Of a stretch of DNA of 60,420 nt, positions 12,801 to 23,667 are shown piece by piece. Below the pieces are notes generated by a model. The model was not told the DNA's origin. It was given only the letters and a program-made list of their open reading frames with translations, and did not search any database. Location of the stretch: NCBI GenBank assembly GCA_027382625.1, contig JAJKFJ010022656.1:1-60420 (forward strand). Direction: 5' to 3'. The translations under genes and the position numbers were made by a program. Each line of letters begins with the position of its first letter. Positions within the stretch are counted from its first letter, which is position 1. The DNA comes from Tetmemena sp. SeJ-2015 (taxonomy: Eukaryota; Ciliophora; Spirotrichea; Sporadotrichida; Oxytrichidae).

Positions 12801-14221
12801 TCAAAGAGAGAGAATTTTATGAACAACTCAATTGTGTAAGAGGAGTTGAGACGAGCAAAAGAACTTGAGAAAATGCAGATCTAATATATAGAAAAGGCGA
12901 AGCAAATTTAAAAGGGTGTTGCTTTATCACGAAATATGGAAAGCTAAAATAAGTCTATAAATATTCTCAAGAAATCAATAAATCCTCTGGATGATGAGAA
13001 CTCAGATTACGATTTTTCTGCCAATGACAGAACCAATCTCCAATATAGAAATCAAAGCAAGTCTGCACTATCTACAAAATTAAGTAGCACACTTGATTAA
13101 CGTATTGGTATCCACACTATAGAGTAAAATAGATTATTTTAAACTATAGATTACAGGAATCCACTTCTTACTAAAATAGCGAAGCAGAAGTACGCTTATG
13201 ATTTCAGTGTCAATCAAGACTCGTTGCAAATGAGCAAAGAATCTTCAAATTTTCATACTTATAAAAACAATGCTTATGAATTGCCAGACCTAGTCCCTAA
13301 AAGCAAAGTGTATAATGACTATAAGTAGAGCATTTTTCATATATATTTCTTCTCTATATAGTGTTAGTTGTTTACGATTCTTAGATGAGTTATTATAAAT
13401 CGCCTATCTTGGATCGGAAAAGCCGTTCAGACCGCTTGATACAGACTATGAATCCCAAACTCCACCCTAATCCTCTCTAGTAAGCTCCAATTCCTCGGGA
13501 CCTAAGCCATTATCTCCTTCATCCAAGTCTCAGAAATCCTAGTGGCAATTAAGAGGAAGAAATGTATACTTTCAACACTCAGGAAGAAAACTTTGAAGAG
13601 TATGAGATGAAAAAGCTACAAGCTGAGAAAGAGAAGAAATATCAACGTTAGCAATAGGAAATATTGGAGCGACTTTAGAAGAAGCTCATGGACCTAGACT
13701 CTTACGTAGAGCATGCAGCGCCTATTGATGAATTAAAGAGGTAATCAAGAAAGAGGAAGCATAGACATCATAATCATCACCATTCTCAGAGGAAGGGGAA
13801 TTTATAGTCTGAAAACAGCTAAATTAATTATGACGAGTTTAGACCAAGAAGGCTAGCAAGACCCGGTGTACTATAAGCACCTGATGCTCTTGATAAACTG
13901 TCTGGAAAAAGGCCAGTGACTAAGCCAAGATCAATAAAACCCACAGGAGAGTTCTTACTTTACACAGACATGAGAGCAATAGATAGAATGGATAGGGACC
14001 GAGAGTGCTGCAGTAACAGCCATTCTCCTGAAAGTCATAGACATCACTCTTCTTATATTGTATATTTTGTGTACATAAATATTGGAGATAAAAGCTATTA
14101 TGATGGCTCGAGGACAAGAGCTTCGGGTTTTGGAGAGAAGGAGCTCGTGGACAAGTTTGGTCGTAGATTGAATAACAACATCAGTAGGACCCTTGTCAAG
14201 CATCACTAACCATTCAAATGA
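9821..14221 (+). CDS. Ankyrin-repeat, coiled-coil protein
   Basis: The ATG at 9821 starts a Lys/Asn/Gln-rich leader, followed by about seven to eight ankyrin repeats (about 10080-11230), with typical units such as GVTALGIAAYKGSVKLM and GSNALHIAVKKGN. An end motif DSCDYAKKS closes the array. Downstream are Gln/Glu/Lys/Arg coiled coils (11460-13320) and a His-rich basic stretch (RHHNHHH, about 13770). Clear introns include gtagagatag...ttttag (about 9993-10030), the 30-nt gtaaagctttg...ttttag (about 10310-10339), and one ending ...gattcttag at 13384 that joins PKSK to MSYYKSPILD in frame. One-base breaks lie near 10444, 11206, 12690. The last exon could be a separate small gene with ATG at 13385, but the splice keeps frame and composition matches. 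Ankyrin repeats imply protein binding; the partner is unknown. Confidence 0.75.
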
Positions 14222-14969
14222 TTTTTGAATTCTGATTGTCGATATTTGTTGATTTGAAATTTTTTCTCAAAAGTCTTTTGCGATTCTAAATTGAACTACT
14301 ATATCTGTAAATTATTTTTGATGTTATGAAGAATGGCAATTTAATTGATAAAACAATGAATCATTAACAAGCAAGCTGTATTTCACATTATAATTATGAG
14401 TAAAATTTAAATTTGAACCATTTTTAGATCTATGTTATTTTAAGACAGGAAAAATTAAAATCTCGGAAAATCCTTTTAAACTATTGATTATTAGCAAATA
14501 AAAACTTCTTGTTGAGATAGAGGAAGCATATTAATAAAAAAAGGACATAAGATAGTCTTCAAGATTTCGCGCTGCGAATTTTGCTTGAACTCCAAGGAGA
14601 GGGTTCATTTATAACAATTTGCAAGGCTAAAATTATATAAAAGGTACTTTCTATAGAAATGATATTTTTAAAGAGACTTTAACTGCCAATTTTTATCCAT
14701 TCTAATTAAAAATATATGTGGATCTGAGCATCCAATAAATTTTCATCTTTAGATTAAAATTTTCGGACTTAAACTGAAGGTACCTCCATCTTATCTTTAA
14801 GAGAATTCACATAAATGTACCTCATTCCTGTTCAATTTAAGCTATAAAATAACTAAAATTAAAATTTATTAAAAGGTTTAAGTTTTGCCAAGATAACTGA
14901 TATCTGCGTTGGATATATTCTGCTGAGTGATATTTATTTTAACCTTATTATTAAATTAGAAAGTTAAAA
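14222..14969. other. AT-rich intergenic DNA
   Basis: Spacer after the ankyrin gene. AT-rich, with no coding-like frame and no repeat of note; it leads into the GC-rich island. Confidence 0.4.
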
Positions 14970-15470
14970 TTCAGGACGCACACGACCGGCACTAGGCACC
15001 GGTCGCCCTTTCCCTGAAGGCTTTCTAGTTTGGTAATCCATTGGCTGGTGGGTGAGTGCTTAAAAGAGGCAAGGGATTAATGGCAGCCGAAGCCCTGGGG
15101 AGGTGGTGAGCTGCTCACTGGAGAGATAATCAAAAGGGGAGTGGTCTTCCCCCTCACCCTCCTAATCCTGTTAGGCGTGGAGGGACAAGATCTATGGGCA
15201 AACACTCAGTCATGCAGTTGGACAGCGAAGCCAGACGCTAAGGAGCAGAGACTTGCTCACGGTCCGAAGCTACCGGATTTTTTTTTCTCCTTTCAGGTTT
15301 TTTTTTGGATGGTCAGCAGAAGCCGGGGGCTTCTGCTCAGAGTGTGAGGTGGGTGCCACGTGTTTAATATCCCTATTCGGCTGGTAGGTTTGTGTGTGTC
15401 AGATAAGTGCGTCACAGCAATATCATTGACGTCACAGCCTATCTTATTTATGCCGGGGGCCCTTTAATTC
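14970..15470. other. GC-rich island, possible structured RNA or foreign insert
   Basis: About 500 bp of much higher GC than anything nearby, bounded by AT-rich DNA. It contains several strong stems: CGACCGG/CCGGTCG at about 14986-15008, GTGAGC-T-GCTCAC near 15106-15118, and AGCAGAAGCC-GGG-GGCTTCTGCT at about 15314-15336. It also has the palindrome TGACGTCA at about 15427. Its short frames have neither local codon character nor a known domain. I compared it by eye with tRNA, 5S, SRP, RNase P and HDV-like ribozyme hallmarks and saw no convincing match. It may be a long non-coding RNA gene, an insertion of foreign DNA, or an assembly chimera. Confidence 0.4.
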
Positions 15471-15888
15471 CCTTAATTATTATTATTATTATTATTTTAA
15501 CCTTCCTATTACTTGACTTCTTTCTCTAATAAAAAAAAAATATTTGAAATATTTTTTTCCTCTTGAGTTTGACTATGGAGTCAAATTCCTTGACTGGTTT
15601 ATTTTTAGAGGGAGCTCTCTTAATCTTAGAACCTCTTGACTTCTCACTTGTCTTGCTTATTTTGCTTACTTCTAGCAGAGCCTCTAACTTCGATATGTTA
15701 GCCTCTCCACTTAGTAGCACGCTCTCATCATCCTTAAAGCTGCTCACTGGTTCAAGCTGAACTCGACTGCTTGCACTTTTATCTCTGCAACTGCTCTTGT
15801 CTTTCCCAGTTGGCTTCATGTTTGAGTTCTTAAACTTTCTGCCTCTCATTCCAAACAAAGTATTAGGGTACTTGCTTGCGCTACCCAT
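15412..15888 (-). CDS. C-terminal part of element-split coiled-coil gene
   Basis: Basic Ser/Lys-rich segment beginning MGSASKYPNTLFGMRG, with motifs EALLEVSKISKTSEKS and KIKRAPSKNK, running to a run of A/T and formally to TGA at 15412-15414 inside the GC-rich island. The true end may be nearer 15510, since homopolymers there invite indels. The ATG at 15888 is probably internal. If the TA-flanked element (15925-19281) is removed, the frame of the segment at 19283-19887 reads through a 12-codon linker straight into MGSAS. No known domain. Confidence 0.55.
15474..15498. repeat. (TTA)n microsatellite
   Basis: Seven or eight TTA/ATT units in tandem directly after the GC-rich island. In the - strand frame of the next gene they would read as an Ile run. 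Confidence 0.8.
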
Positions 15889-15921
15889 TTAGTAATCTAA
15901 TTTTATAAAATATTAAATCAC

Positions 15922-16011
15922 TTAGTAAAAATAGAGAGAATTTGGAGGGTAATATAAAGTTAAATCAATCCTCTCTAGATCTTATTATTGCTCAATTAGT
16001 AATTTATTATT
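15922..16011 (+). repeat. Left terminal inverted repeat (90 bp) of TA element
   Basis: Begins TTAGTAAAAATAGAGAG and matches the reverse complement of 19193-19282 with a single mismatch that I can find. It contains the TA target copy at 15923-15924. Confidence 0.95.
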
Positions 16012-16472
16012 CCAGTTTAAAAAAATAAACTAACGAGATCCACCATGAATGAAAGAAGAAACTCCATATAATAGACTTCCATAAATAAGTAAGAAATAAA
16101 AAACTGCAATTTAGTAAATGAATTTTACATTTATCTCAATAATTATGTTCTTTAAATATTTTTAATTATTTTCTCAATTCATATTGCAAATTATTTCACA
16201 TACAAAATTCTAAGTTCATCCAACCAGAACATTTTATTTCTAATATTTTCAATCAAACTCTTTCCTTTATATTAATCTGAAAAACAATACTTAGTCATTA
16301 GCAACTTTAAATAAGAGTTATGATCTATTTTATTGATAATACAGAATAAAGCGAGAGTAGGTTGCTTTTGTGAATATAAAACAAAAACAAAATCAAAATT
16401 TTATTGATTTCAATATTTATTCAATCCAAAAAAAGTTATGGGATTCCATCTGATTAATTTTTAGTAATCATC

Positions 16473-16506
16473 GCGCGGAAATTCCGCGCGCGCGGAATTT
16501 CCGCGC
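16473..16506. repeat. Perfect 34-bp GC palindrome
   Basis: The unit GCGCGGAAATTCCGCGC is followed directly by its reverse complement, giving a perfect 34-bp palindrome in otherwise very AT-rich DNA, 548 bp inside the left end of the TA element. Confidence 0.95.
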
Positions 16507-17179
16507 AGTGTTAATATTTATATACAAATGAGATAATTAGCAAAGGAAGATAAATAATATTGATATCCTTCAAAATTTTTTTATTAATAGACATAATAAC
16601 TTTTTAAACTAGACTAATTCTTTTCTGTAAACTAATCTATAGATGTGAGAATTTTAAAGCACTTTTTATGAATGAGCATATTTTCCTTATCAGCTTCTTT
16701 TTTTTATTTCACAATCTGATATCAATTAATTCAGAAAACATTTTTCAACTATTTAAAAGTACTTTTAGATCTAATACATAATTTTGATATTTTTTTCTCT
16801 CAATCTATCATCACACACTTTTTTGTTGCAAGAAATAAATTTATGATCTCACATAAGTAAATCAAAAGTTTCTCAAGAAACTTTGTTAGATAATGAGAAT
16901 GAGTTAAATTGAGTACCGGATATTATTCCATAAAAAATTCACAGATTATATCATATCACTTTCTTCTCTCTCATAGACTTATCAAAATAAATCTTTTAAA
17001 CTTTTTCTGTTTTCCCGATCTGCAATTAAAGAAACTAAAGTAAAATCGTAAGACTACGAAAATCACAAATATGACTTGCGATGAAAAAGCTATATCAATA
17101 AAAAAAAGAAAATTATTTATGAGAACTCAATTATGCTTGAGGTATCAACAAGACTCAAATTAGATTTTAAAATCAAAAA

Positions 17180-17509
17180 ATGACGATGCTGTTGCCAAAG
17201 ATTAGATTAGATGACAAATAAAGTTTGGCAGTCATTTACTGTAGTCCTATGCTAAAAGATCTAGAACATTTCAATATTTATGAAAAGTCGATTGACTCAA
17301 ATAAAAAACTTTTTTGGTTTCCTCCTTAGGAAAAATAAAATGCTCACAACCATAAATTAACTATGATTAAATAATCACAGAGCCTAATTTATCAATTCTT
17401 CGACATCAGAAATAGAGAACAGAAATGCCTCCCAGATCAGAAAAAATCAGAAAAAATCACAAAAAATCACAAATAATCACAAAAAATCACAAAAAATCAC
17501 AAAATTTGA
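17180..17509 (+). CDS. Short ORF inside the TA element
   Basis: ATG at 17180 to TGA at 17507-17509, about 109 codons, with several TAA/TAG Gln codons. It begins MTMLLPKIRLDDKQSLAVIY and its tail is made by the AAAAATCAC repeats. Amino acid usage is protein-like in the first 80 residues, but I recognise no family. It may be a fragment of an element gene or chance. Confidence 0.3.
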
Positions 17510-17571
17510 TAAAAAATCACAAAGTCCAAATAAAAAATCACAAAGCTCAAATAAAAAATCACAAGCTCAAA
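17438..17571 (+). repeat. AAAAATCAC tandem repeat block
   Basis: Six or so 9-10-bp units of AAAAATCAC/G run into three longer units in which AAATAAAAAATCACAAAG alternates with short variable spacers. It lies near the centre of the TA element. Confidence 0.85.
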
Positions 17572-18758
17572 TTTCTTAATTTTCAAGTTAGTAAATGAAA
17601 GTCTATGAGCCCTATTTAGGAATTCAGTAAATCAAAGCTATTTACTATATGAATTCAGCTGGATTAATTTAATAACTTCCTTCCACTAATAGACTTCAGA
17701 ATAATGAAATGGAATTCTATAAAAGGTGTTAACAAATTTCGAGCATTCACATGAGGGCAGCATTGATAAGAATATAAAAAGATTTGATCTTCAAATCTCT
17801 CTCTCTTCACTTCAAGTTCAAGTAAGTTTATTCATACACTTCACTCAAATATATAATCAATCAAATAACTTTAGAGATTTGTATATCGAGTAAAAAATTT
17901 TGTGATTTTTTTCAAACTTATTTTCAGAGATAAAACTGTGGTGCCCTCAAGCTCATGAAGCTATCAGCTAATTTGCTCAACTCCAGATGACAGAAGTAGG
18001 ACCCTCCTCCAGTTGCATAAAAATATTTCAGAAGTTTGAAAATTATGTTTAAAGGCAGAAGCAACTTCACAATAAAAGTTCTTATGTTGATATCTGTAGC
18101 ATCCTCAAATTCCGAACAAAGAATGACTTTACAATATCACTGTGAATGAAATTTTAACTTTTGTTTAAAAATCTCTTAAGAGATAATCCAAGCTTAAATA
18201 AGTTTATTCACCTTAATTAATAAACTGTCTTTTAAATAATATTAGCAAATACTTTTGCGATAAGTTTCTGTGATTTATTTTTTGTCCGATTCTGATGCTC
18301 TTACTTTTTCCTTTTTTTTTATTTTGCAAATTGAGAAGTAGATTTTAACTAATCTAAAGGATTGGGAGTAAGACAGTGCAAGCAATGTAAATTCATAAGG
18401 CGTTCTTGCAAAATTTCTTTTATCATTTGATACGATGGACTCTGAACTTAGCATGGATGGTAAGTTTTGATGTTGAATATTTCAAGAGCTGCTATAAAAA
18501 CTCAATAAGAATTTCTATGTCTCTAAAGCTTATGAGCAAGTAGTAAATTTCTATTTCACTACCTACGAGTAATGATACATTCTATGACCAAAGGTTTTTT
18601 GAACTAAATTTTTTGACTAATAAACAAATCAAAAAAAAAAAATTTTACAAAAATTTCGTTTTCATTTCTTCTTAAAGCATAAGTATGATTTTCATTGTAG
18701 CCAAAAAATAATATTATCTCTATATTTATGATTTAAGCAATTGAAAATTTAAAGCCTA

Positions 18759-18799
18759 CCCGCGGAAATTTCCCCGCGCGCGGGAAATTTTCCCGCGGG
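18759..18799. repeat. Near-perfect 41-bp GC palindrome
   Basis: CCCGCGGAAATTTCCCCGCG followed by a near reverse complement, with one extra base in one arm. It lies 482 bp inside the right end of the TA element and resembles the 16473-16506 palindrome in design. Confidence 0.9.
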
Positions 18800-19192
18800 A
18801 ACTTAAAAAATTTTTAAAATTTAAAATCTTACTTTTGGGGAAAAGGAAAATTTTAAAAAAAAAAAATTTAAAAAAATTTTTAACTTTTCTCATCTTATAT
18901 TATAAAACTCTCATATAAATTTTTTTTTTGGTAAAAACCGTTTTGAATTTAAAAAATTCCTTTAAAAGGAAATGTTAAACTGGGTTTTTTTTTTAAATTT
19001 TTATTAATAGAAGAAATAATTATTCATATATGAAGATGAGAAACTTATGAGCAGATACTTTTTCAAAATATTATTGGAAACCCATTTATTGTTATTGTAT
19101 TCATAGATTACTTACATCATTAAAGTAGTATCGTCGATTGATTTTCTTTGTTCATGCTATGTAAATTTCGAAAGTTTATGTTTTAAATATCA

Positions 19193-19282
19193 AATAATAA
19201 ATTACAAATTGAGCAATAATAAGATCTAGAGAGGATTGATTTAACTTTATATTACCCTCCAAATTCTCTCTATTTTTACTAA
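19193..19282 (-). repeat. Right terminal inverted repeat (90 bp) of TA element
   Basis: Inverted copy of 15922-16011 ending CTATTTTTACTAA, with the second TA copy at 19280-19281. Confidence 0.95.
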
Positions 19283-19929
19283 CTATCAATGTCTTGCTTC
19301 TTGTTCATACCTCCCTTAGGTAAATTTATGCTGCTAATTTGAGTTTCTTCGTTATCTACTTTGATGTCATTGGCTTCTTGTTAGAGCTTGAGCCTTTTGA
19401 TCTCTTTTTCATAATTTTCCATAATGATAAGCATCATATCTTATTCCCTCTTAACAGCTGCCAATTATCCCTCCAATTTACTTTGCTCCTCCAAGTCCCC
19501 TCTTTAAAGTTTCCTCCTTTGCGCTTTCACTCTCTCTTAATGCACTTTCTTCTCCTGTTCCTAGTTGTATGCTCTGTATCTGTCCAATAGTCCTTTCTCC
19601 TATTCAATTTTCCTGCTAAGTTCTTTCTCCTTAGTTGCGATCTCATTATCAATTTGAGAGATAAGTTCATCCTCCTTCACGATTATCTCTTTAAGAGTCT
19701 TAGTTTTATTATCTATGTGAGAAAGTTCCACTAAGCCTTCTTTTATGAGTGAATGGACGGCCTCTTCCTCAATTACTATCAGATTTAGTGAGTCCTGGAT
19801 GTACTTTTTCTGTGAATGGATCTGTCTCTACAAATGCTCCTTGCTTACATTTGGGTCTTTTTTCACATGAAGGCTCTTGATTTCAACCTATAGCAATCAT
19901 AGGCAAATAAGATAATCAATAAAACCACA
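19283..19929 (-). CDS. N-terminal part of element-split coiled-coil gene
   Basis: Reading from right to left, an exon at 19887-19283 encodes one continuous coiled coil with heptads such as KEDELISQIDNEIATKEKEL and DLEEQSKLEGQLAAVKREQD. It then runs through SSINLPKGGMNKKQDIDS to the inverted repeat of the TA element. An intron (gtgtgg...gctatag, 19888-19929) lies upstream; the first exon and start codon are not visible. The 3' continuation is the 15412-15888 segment across the element. Probably a structural or basal-body type coiled-coil protein by composition only. Confidence 0.65.
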
Positions 19930-20087
19930 CAGTTAAACTCTAAATAATTTAGTAGTAGAACTAAATCAGATGAGTGTTGTTAAAATTTATTTGTGAATAC
20001 GTTAGGTTCAAATTAAACACTTTCGCAAAAACTCGTCAGAAATTAATTTAGTTTGGTAAATTATTAACAACTAATTATCCTTTGCAA

Positions 20088-23000
20088 ATGAAGTCATTCT
20101 CTATATCTGCTAATCACACATCCGCAACAAAGCGATCAAACATTAGTGACCACTAAAAAGGATCTTCGGACATGAATTAGAGTGCATTATAGAGCATGTA
20201 ATCGAATGATAACTAGGTAAATGCATCCATCAGGATCAATTTGAGAGAAAATTTTATATCCCCAGAACTTGCTTACTCAAATGAGCATAATAAATCGTAA
20301 AAAAAATTTTAATTTAAAGAGCAAAATAAATACTTCGAAAAGATAGGTTACATCAAACCTTCTTCTCAATCAAGCACTTTCATTACGTCTTCTATGATTG
20401 GAAGCAAAAAGAAAACCTCTTAGTAGCCTTCTTCTTTAGCAACTATAAACTTAGATGCCGAGCCCTCCACAAATGCTAATTCAGAGCAAGATTTCACTAC
20501 TAGAAATAATTTCAGAGATGCAGTTGAAAAATCTAACAACTTTCCAAAGAGCAAAATTCAGATATAGTCCTCATTACTTTTATAGAAATTTTTTCTATCA
20601 TTCACTTGGCTTCTCTTAGCATAGTCCATCCTTTTTGTAAAGTTAAATAAACAAGAATAGCTTCACTCCTAGTCAGTAATTTCAACTCCCTTCATCTAAG
20701 TAAAGATTAAAATGGGCAGCAATATTTGAACCCGATCTAATACTAAGTGGAAGACGAGTCACTCTTTATCAGAAGGAAGACAAGGATAGATGAAAGTTAT
20801 TATGAAAAACGACTTTAGACACTTTCTAAAGGAAGATGCAAGAAAAGCAAGCTATAAGCCTTAACAGCTGCCAAACAATAAAGCTCAGTTATTAGAACAC
20901 TTAAGGAGGAGTAATTTGCGCTAACTCTGACTCGAAGATAGATGCTGGCCTTGGCTTAAACAATTCCTAGGGGCCAAATAGTGACTATAAAGCAAAAAAT
21001 GCGATGCAGAGATTGGCAACATTTAGAAGAATGAGATAAAGAGATTAAGCGAATCTTGATGATCATATGAGTTCTGTCAAGTCCTCATAAAAGGATGTAA
21101 CTTAAGCTTAACAACAAGAGGAAGTTAATTTAAGATCTCCTCAGATTATGCCAACTTCTATCGTTTAAGTAAAAAATTTCAACTCGAGGACATAGGCCAA
21201 TTCCTCAATAACCAAGAGAAACTACAGCTTTTACCAAAATGAGCCTTTAGTATCTTCTTATTGAATTCATCCATAATATAATTTAATCTGAGAGCATAGA
21301 TGAGTAGTAAAATCAAACTCCTGAAGCCTTATTTTTTTCTTATAGAGATTAGCACCCACAGCTTTTATGGAAGGCCACGGTAGCATAATTTAAAGTTAGA
21401 TGCCTTTCTTGAGCAAAAGATAAAATAGAACTGCTAAAAAAGAAAAACCTAACTCCACTTTTTTACTAGAGGAAGATGAAGAATCTTAAGTAAATCTTTG
21501 CTCAGGTACAGCGTATCTAAACTAAAGAAAAGAAACCTCTGTCGATATGAGGGCTTAGATAAAAATAAGAGCTAATCAATCTATCTTTGATGAAAATGAG
21601 GAATTTGTGGGTGGCTTAAGAAGCATGAAAGAGAGATCATAAATGGGAACATAGAATACTAACAGACATAAGTAGAATATTCCATCTGAACCAAGAATAA
21701 TTAACAGCAAAAACTAAAATATTATCAGCTGTTACTTTCATTCTTATAATGATAAAATTTTCTACTCACAAGTGCCTTAAATCAAAGGTATATCTCAACA
21801 GCAACTTGTGGATTTATTCAATGCTAAATGCAAGGATCTTGGTATTAACCCAACCAAGGATCAGATGACAAGATTCTTTGACATCATTTAAAAATCAATG
21901 GTAAAGAATGAGAGGAAGTTAAACTTAGTGGATATGAGCTTGGGAGACAATTGTTTGATTGTAGTTGGATAGATCATTCGCATGAATCAATAATTCTCAA
22001 CTCTTGATTATTTAAATTCAAGAATAAATATTTTGTCGTGAAATGATTTGAGAAAGAACTTCATCTCTAATGAAGGCATGAAACAATTTGTGAATTTTTT
22101 GAAATGCAACTACTCCTTAGTTCACATAGATTTCGGATGCAATTAGATATCATCAGAAGGTGCAGTTGGACTATTTGAGGCTCTCAAGTCTCACTAATCA
22201 ATAATATCAGTGTCCTTGGCAAATAATGATTGCTCTCATATTTTATTTTAAATTTTTAACATAATTAAATTAGATGCTATAAGAACAAGAATAAGTAAGT
22301 AGAAACTTGAATCCTTAACTTTGTATAGAATTGGAATTAAAGGTGCTCAAGCTTTGGGAGAGTTATTACAAGAGAATTAAATGCTCTAGTTTCTAAATAT
22401 AGCGGATAATTCACTTTCTCAAGAAGGTCTATGCTATATTATCAGAGGTCTTAAGAAAGCTTAAAACCTGGTTTCCATAAACCTCTCTTAAAATGATATA
22501 GCTTCAAATCCAAATACCTTTAATTAGATGCTCACCATTTTAATTATACATCACTATGTATATTTTTGGGGCCTCTTAGTCAAAAGAAGGAGTTGTGAAG
22601 TGCGAATCTTTAGAAGAGTTAGTTTTGCAATCTAACCTACTCACAAATAAGAATATTGAAGAAATGACCTCTATATTGAAGAACTGTGAAAAGACAAGAC
22701 TGCAAAGACTCGATCTCTCTTTCAATAAACTGAGTTGCAAATCTCTGCTCTAGATAATTTAAACTCTTAGATCAAACTCATAACTGAAGCTTACTCATCT
22801 CTCTATGGATAAGGCTTAACTTGAAATGGGATCACAGCAAGAGTCACACTATTTTTAATTTCCTCTTGTTATTTGTCAGTGAACAACTTTTGCAATTTAT
22901 AGAGAGTAATAGCCGATTACTTAAGAAGCAACAAGTCCTTGACATATCTGAGCCTAAATAATTGCGCTATAAGTAATGAACTCTCTGCTGCAATAGGAAA

Positions 23001-23569
23001 GGGAATGATGTAAAACGAGAAACTTGATACTCTTTATTTAAGAGGAAATCATATTGAAAGCTTAGGAGTGGAGGATCTTATAGACTCAATGAATATGAAT
23101 ACAAAGATGAAGCTCAAAATTCTAGATTTATCCAGCAATAGATTAAGTGTAAGTCTAAAGAAGTTATAGATAGTTTTAAATTCTTTATTAGGACGAGAGT
23201 GGATTAAAACTTGCCCCAGCGATAGCTAAGATTGATAGTCTTGAATAAGTTAACCTAAGAGACAACAATTTCGGAATAGAATGCAGTGACTCATTTGTCT
23301 TTCTAGCATAACAGAAAAAGAATTTGTGGAAACTACAGCTTGATATGAACATGATCAAATATGTTTCCCTTGTTGAGATAGAAAAGATTTGCAAGAAAAA
23401 TAAGAAAAATGCCAAACTGATGTATATACCCACAATCTAAAAGGAAATCAAGATAGGAAAAGTACTTCTAATAGTTACAAAGATTGAAATTTAACATTTC
23501 TACAGTCAATTAAACATTTTTTTTTAATTTCATAAAGAAAATATAAATATAAGTTCTCTTCTTTGTTGA
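20088..23569 (+). CDS. Leucine-rich-repeat protein (RNase-inhibitor type)
   Basis: The ATG at 20088 opens a long Ser/Asn/Gln-rich N-terminal region (to about 21720), followed by at least ten LRRs of the RI/NLRC3 type (about 21930-23330). Examples are FLNIADNSLSQEGLCYII, LQRLDLSFNKLSCKSL, LTYLSLNNCAISNEL and LDTLYLRGNHIESLGVEDL. The repeats form a solenoid for protein binding; no nucleotide-binding or kinase domain is visible. A TGA at 22039-22041 sits in frame within an LRR (LS-stop-NDL), and frame breaks are needed near 20720, 20925, 21270, 21430, 22240, 22560, 22870. Some of these are introns and others probably missing bases. Stop TGA at 23567-23569. Confidence 0.75.
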
Positions 23570-23667
23570 TCGATTTGAAGGTTAGCATGTGAATTTGTCT
23601 TCAATTAGCTTTTGCTCTCAACTCGATCATGTGATTTGATGCTCTCTCCTTTCTCAAATTAAGATAT

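Larger units (their letters stand above)
15925..19281. mobile_element. 3.36-kb TA-flanked TIR element interrupting a gene
   Basis: Two near-identical 90-bp inverted repeats end in GTAAAAATAGAG...CTCTATTTTTAC, and TA flanks both ends (15923-15924 and 19280-19281). A TA target with TIRs is the pattern of Tc1/mariner-type insertions and of TA-bounded internal eliminated sequences. The interior is AT-rich with two GC palindromes placed roughly symmetrically, an AAAAATCAC repeat block and one short ORF (17180-17509). No DDE transposase is recognisable, so it looks non-autonomous or decayed. Joining the DNA at one TA copy makes one open frame through the host gene, consistent with precise somatic excision. 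Confidence 0.85.

Noticed and set aside
13916..14209. Several overlapping ORFs on both strands at 13916-14209
   Set aside because: Shadows of the last exon of the ankyrin/coiled-coil gene, which is open without interruption from 13385 to 14221.
14980..15030. HDV-like ribozyme or tRNA in the GC-rich island
   Set aside because: A 7-bp stem with CCGGTC is present, but the nested pseudoknot and other required pairings could not be drawn.
15526..15888. Independent small gene starting at the ATG at 15888
   Set aside because: The frame continues upstream to the element border and across it after excision, so this ATG is more likely internal. Kept only as a fallback.
17438..17571. CRISPR-like array
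   Set aside because: Units are short, AT-rich, unequal and without unique spacers, and the genome is eukaryotic.
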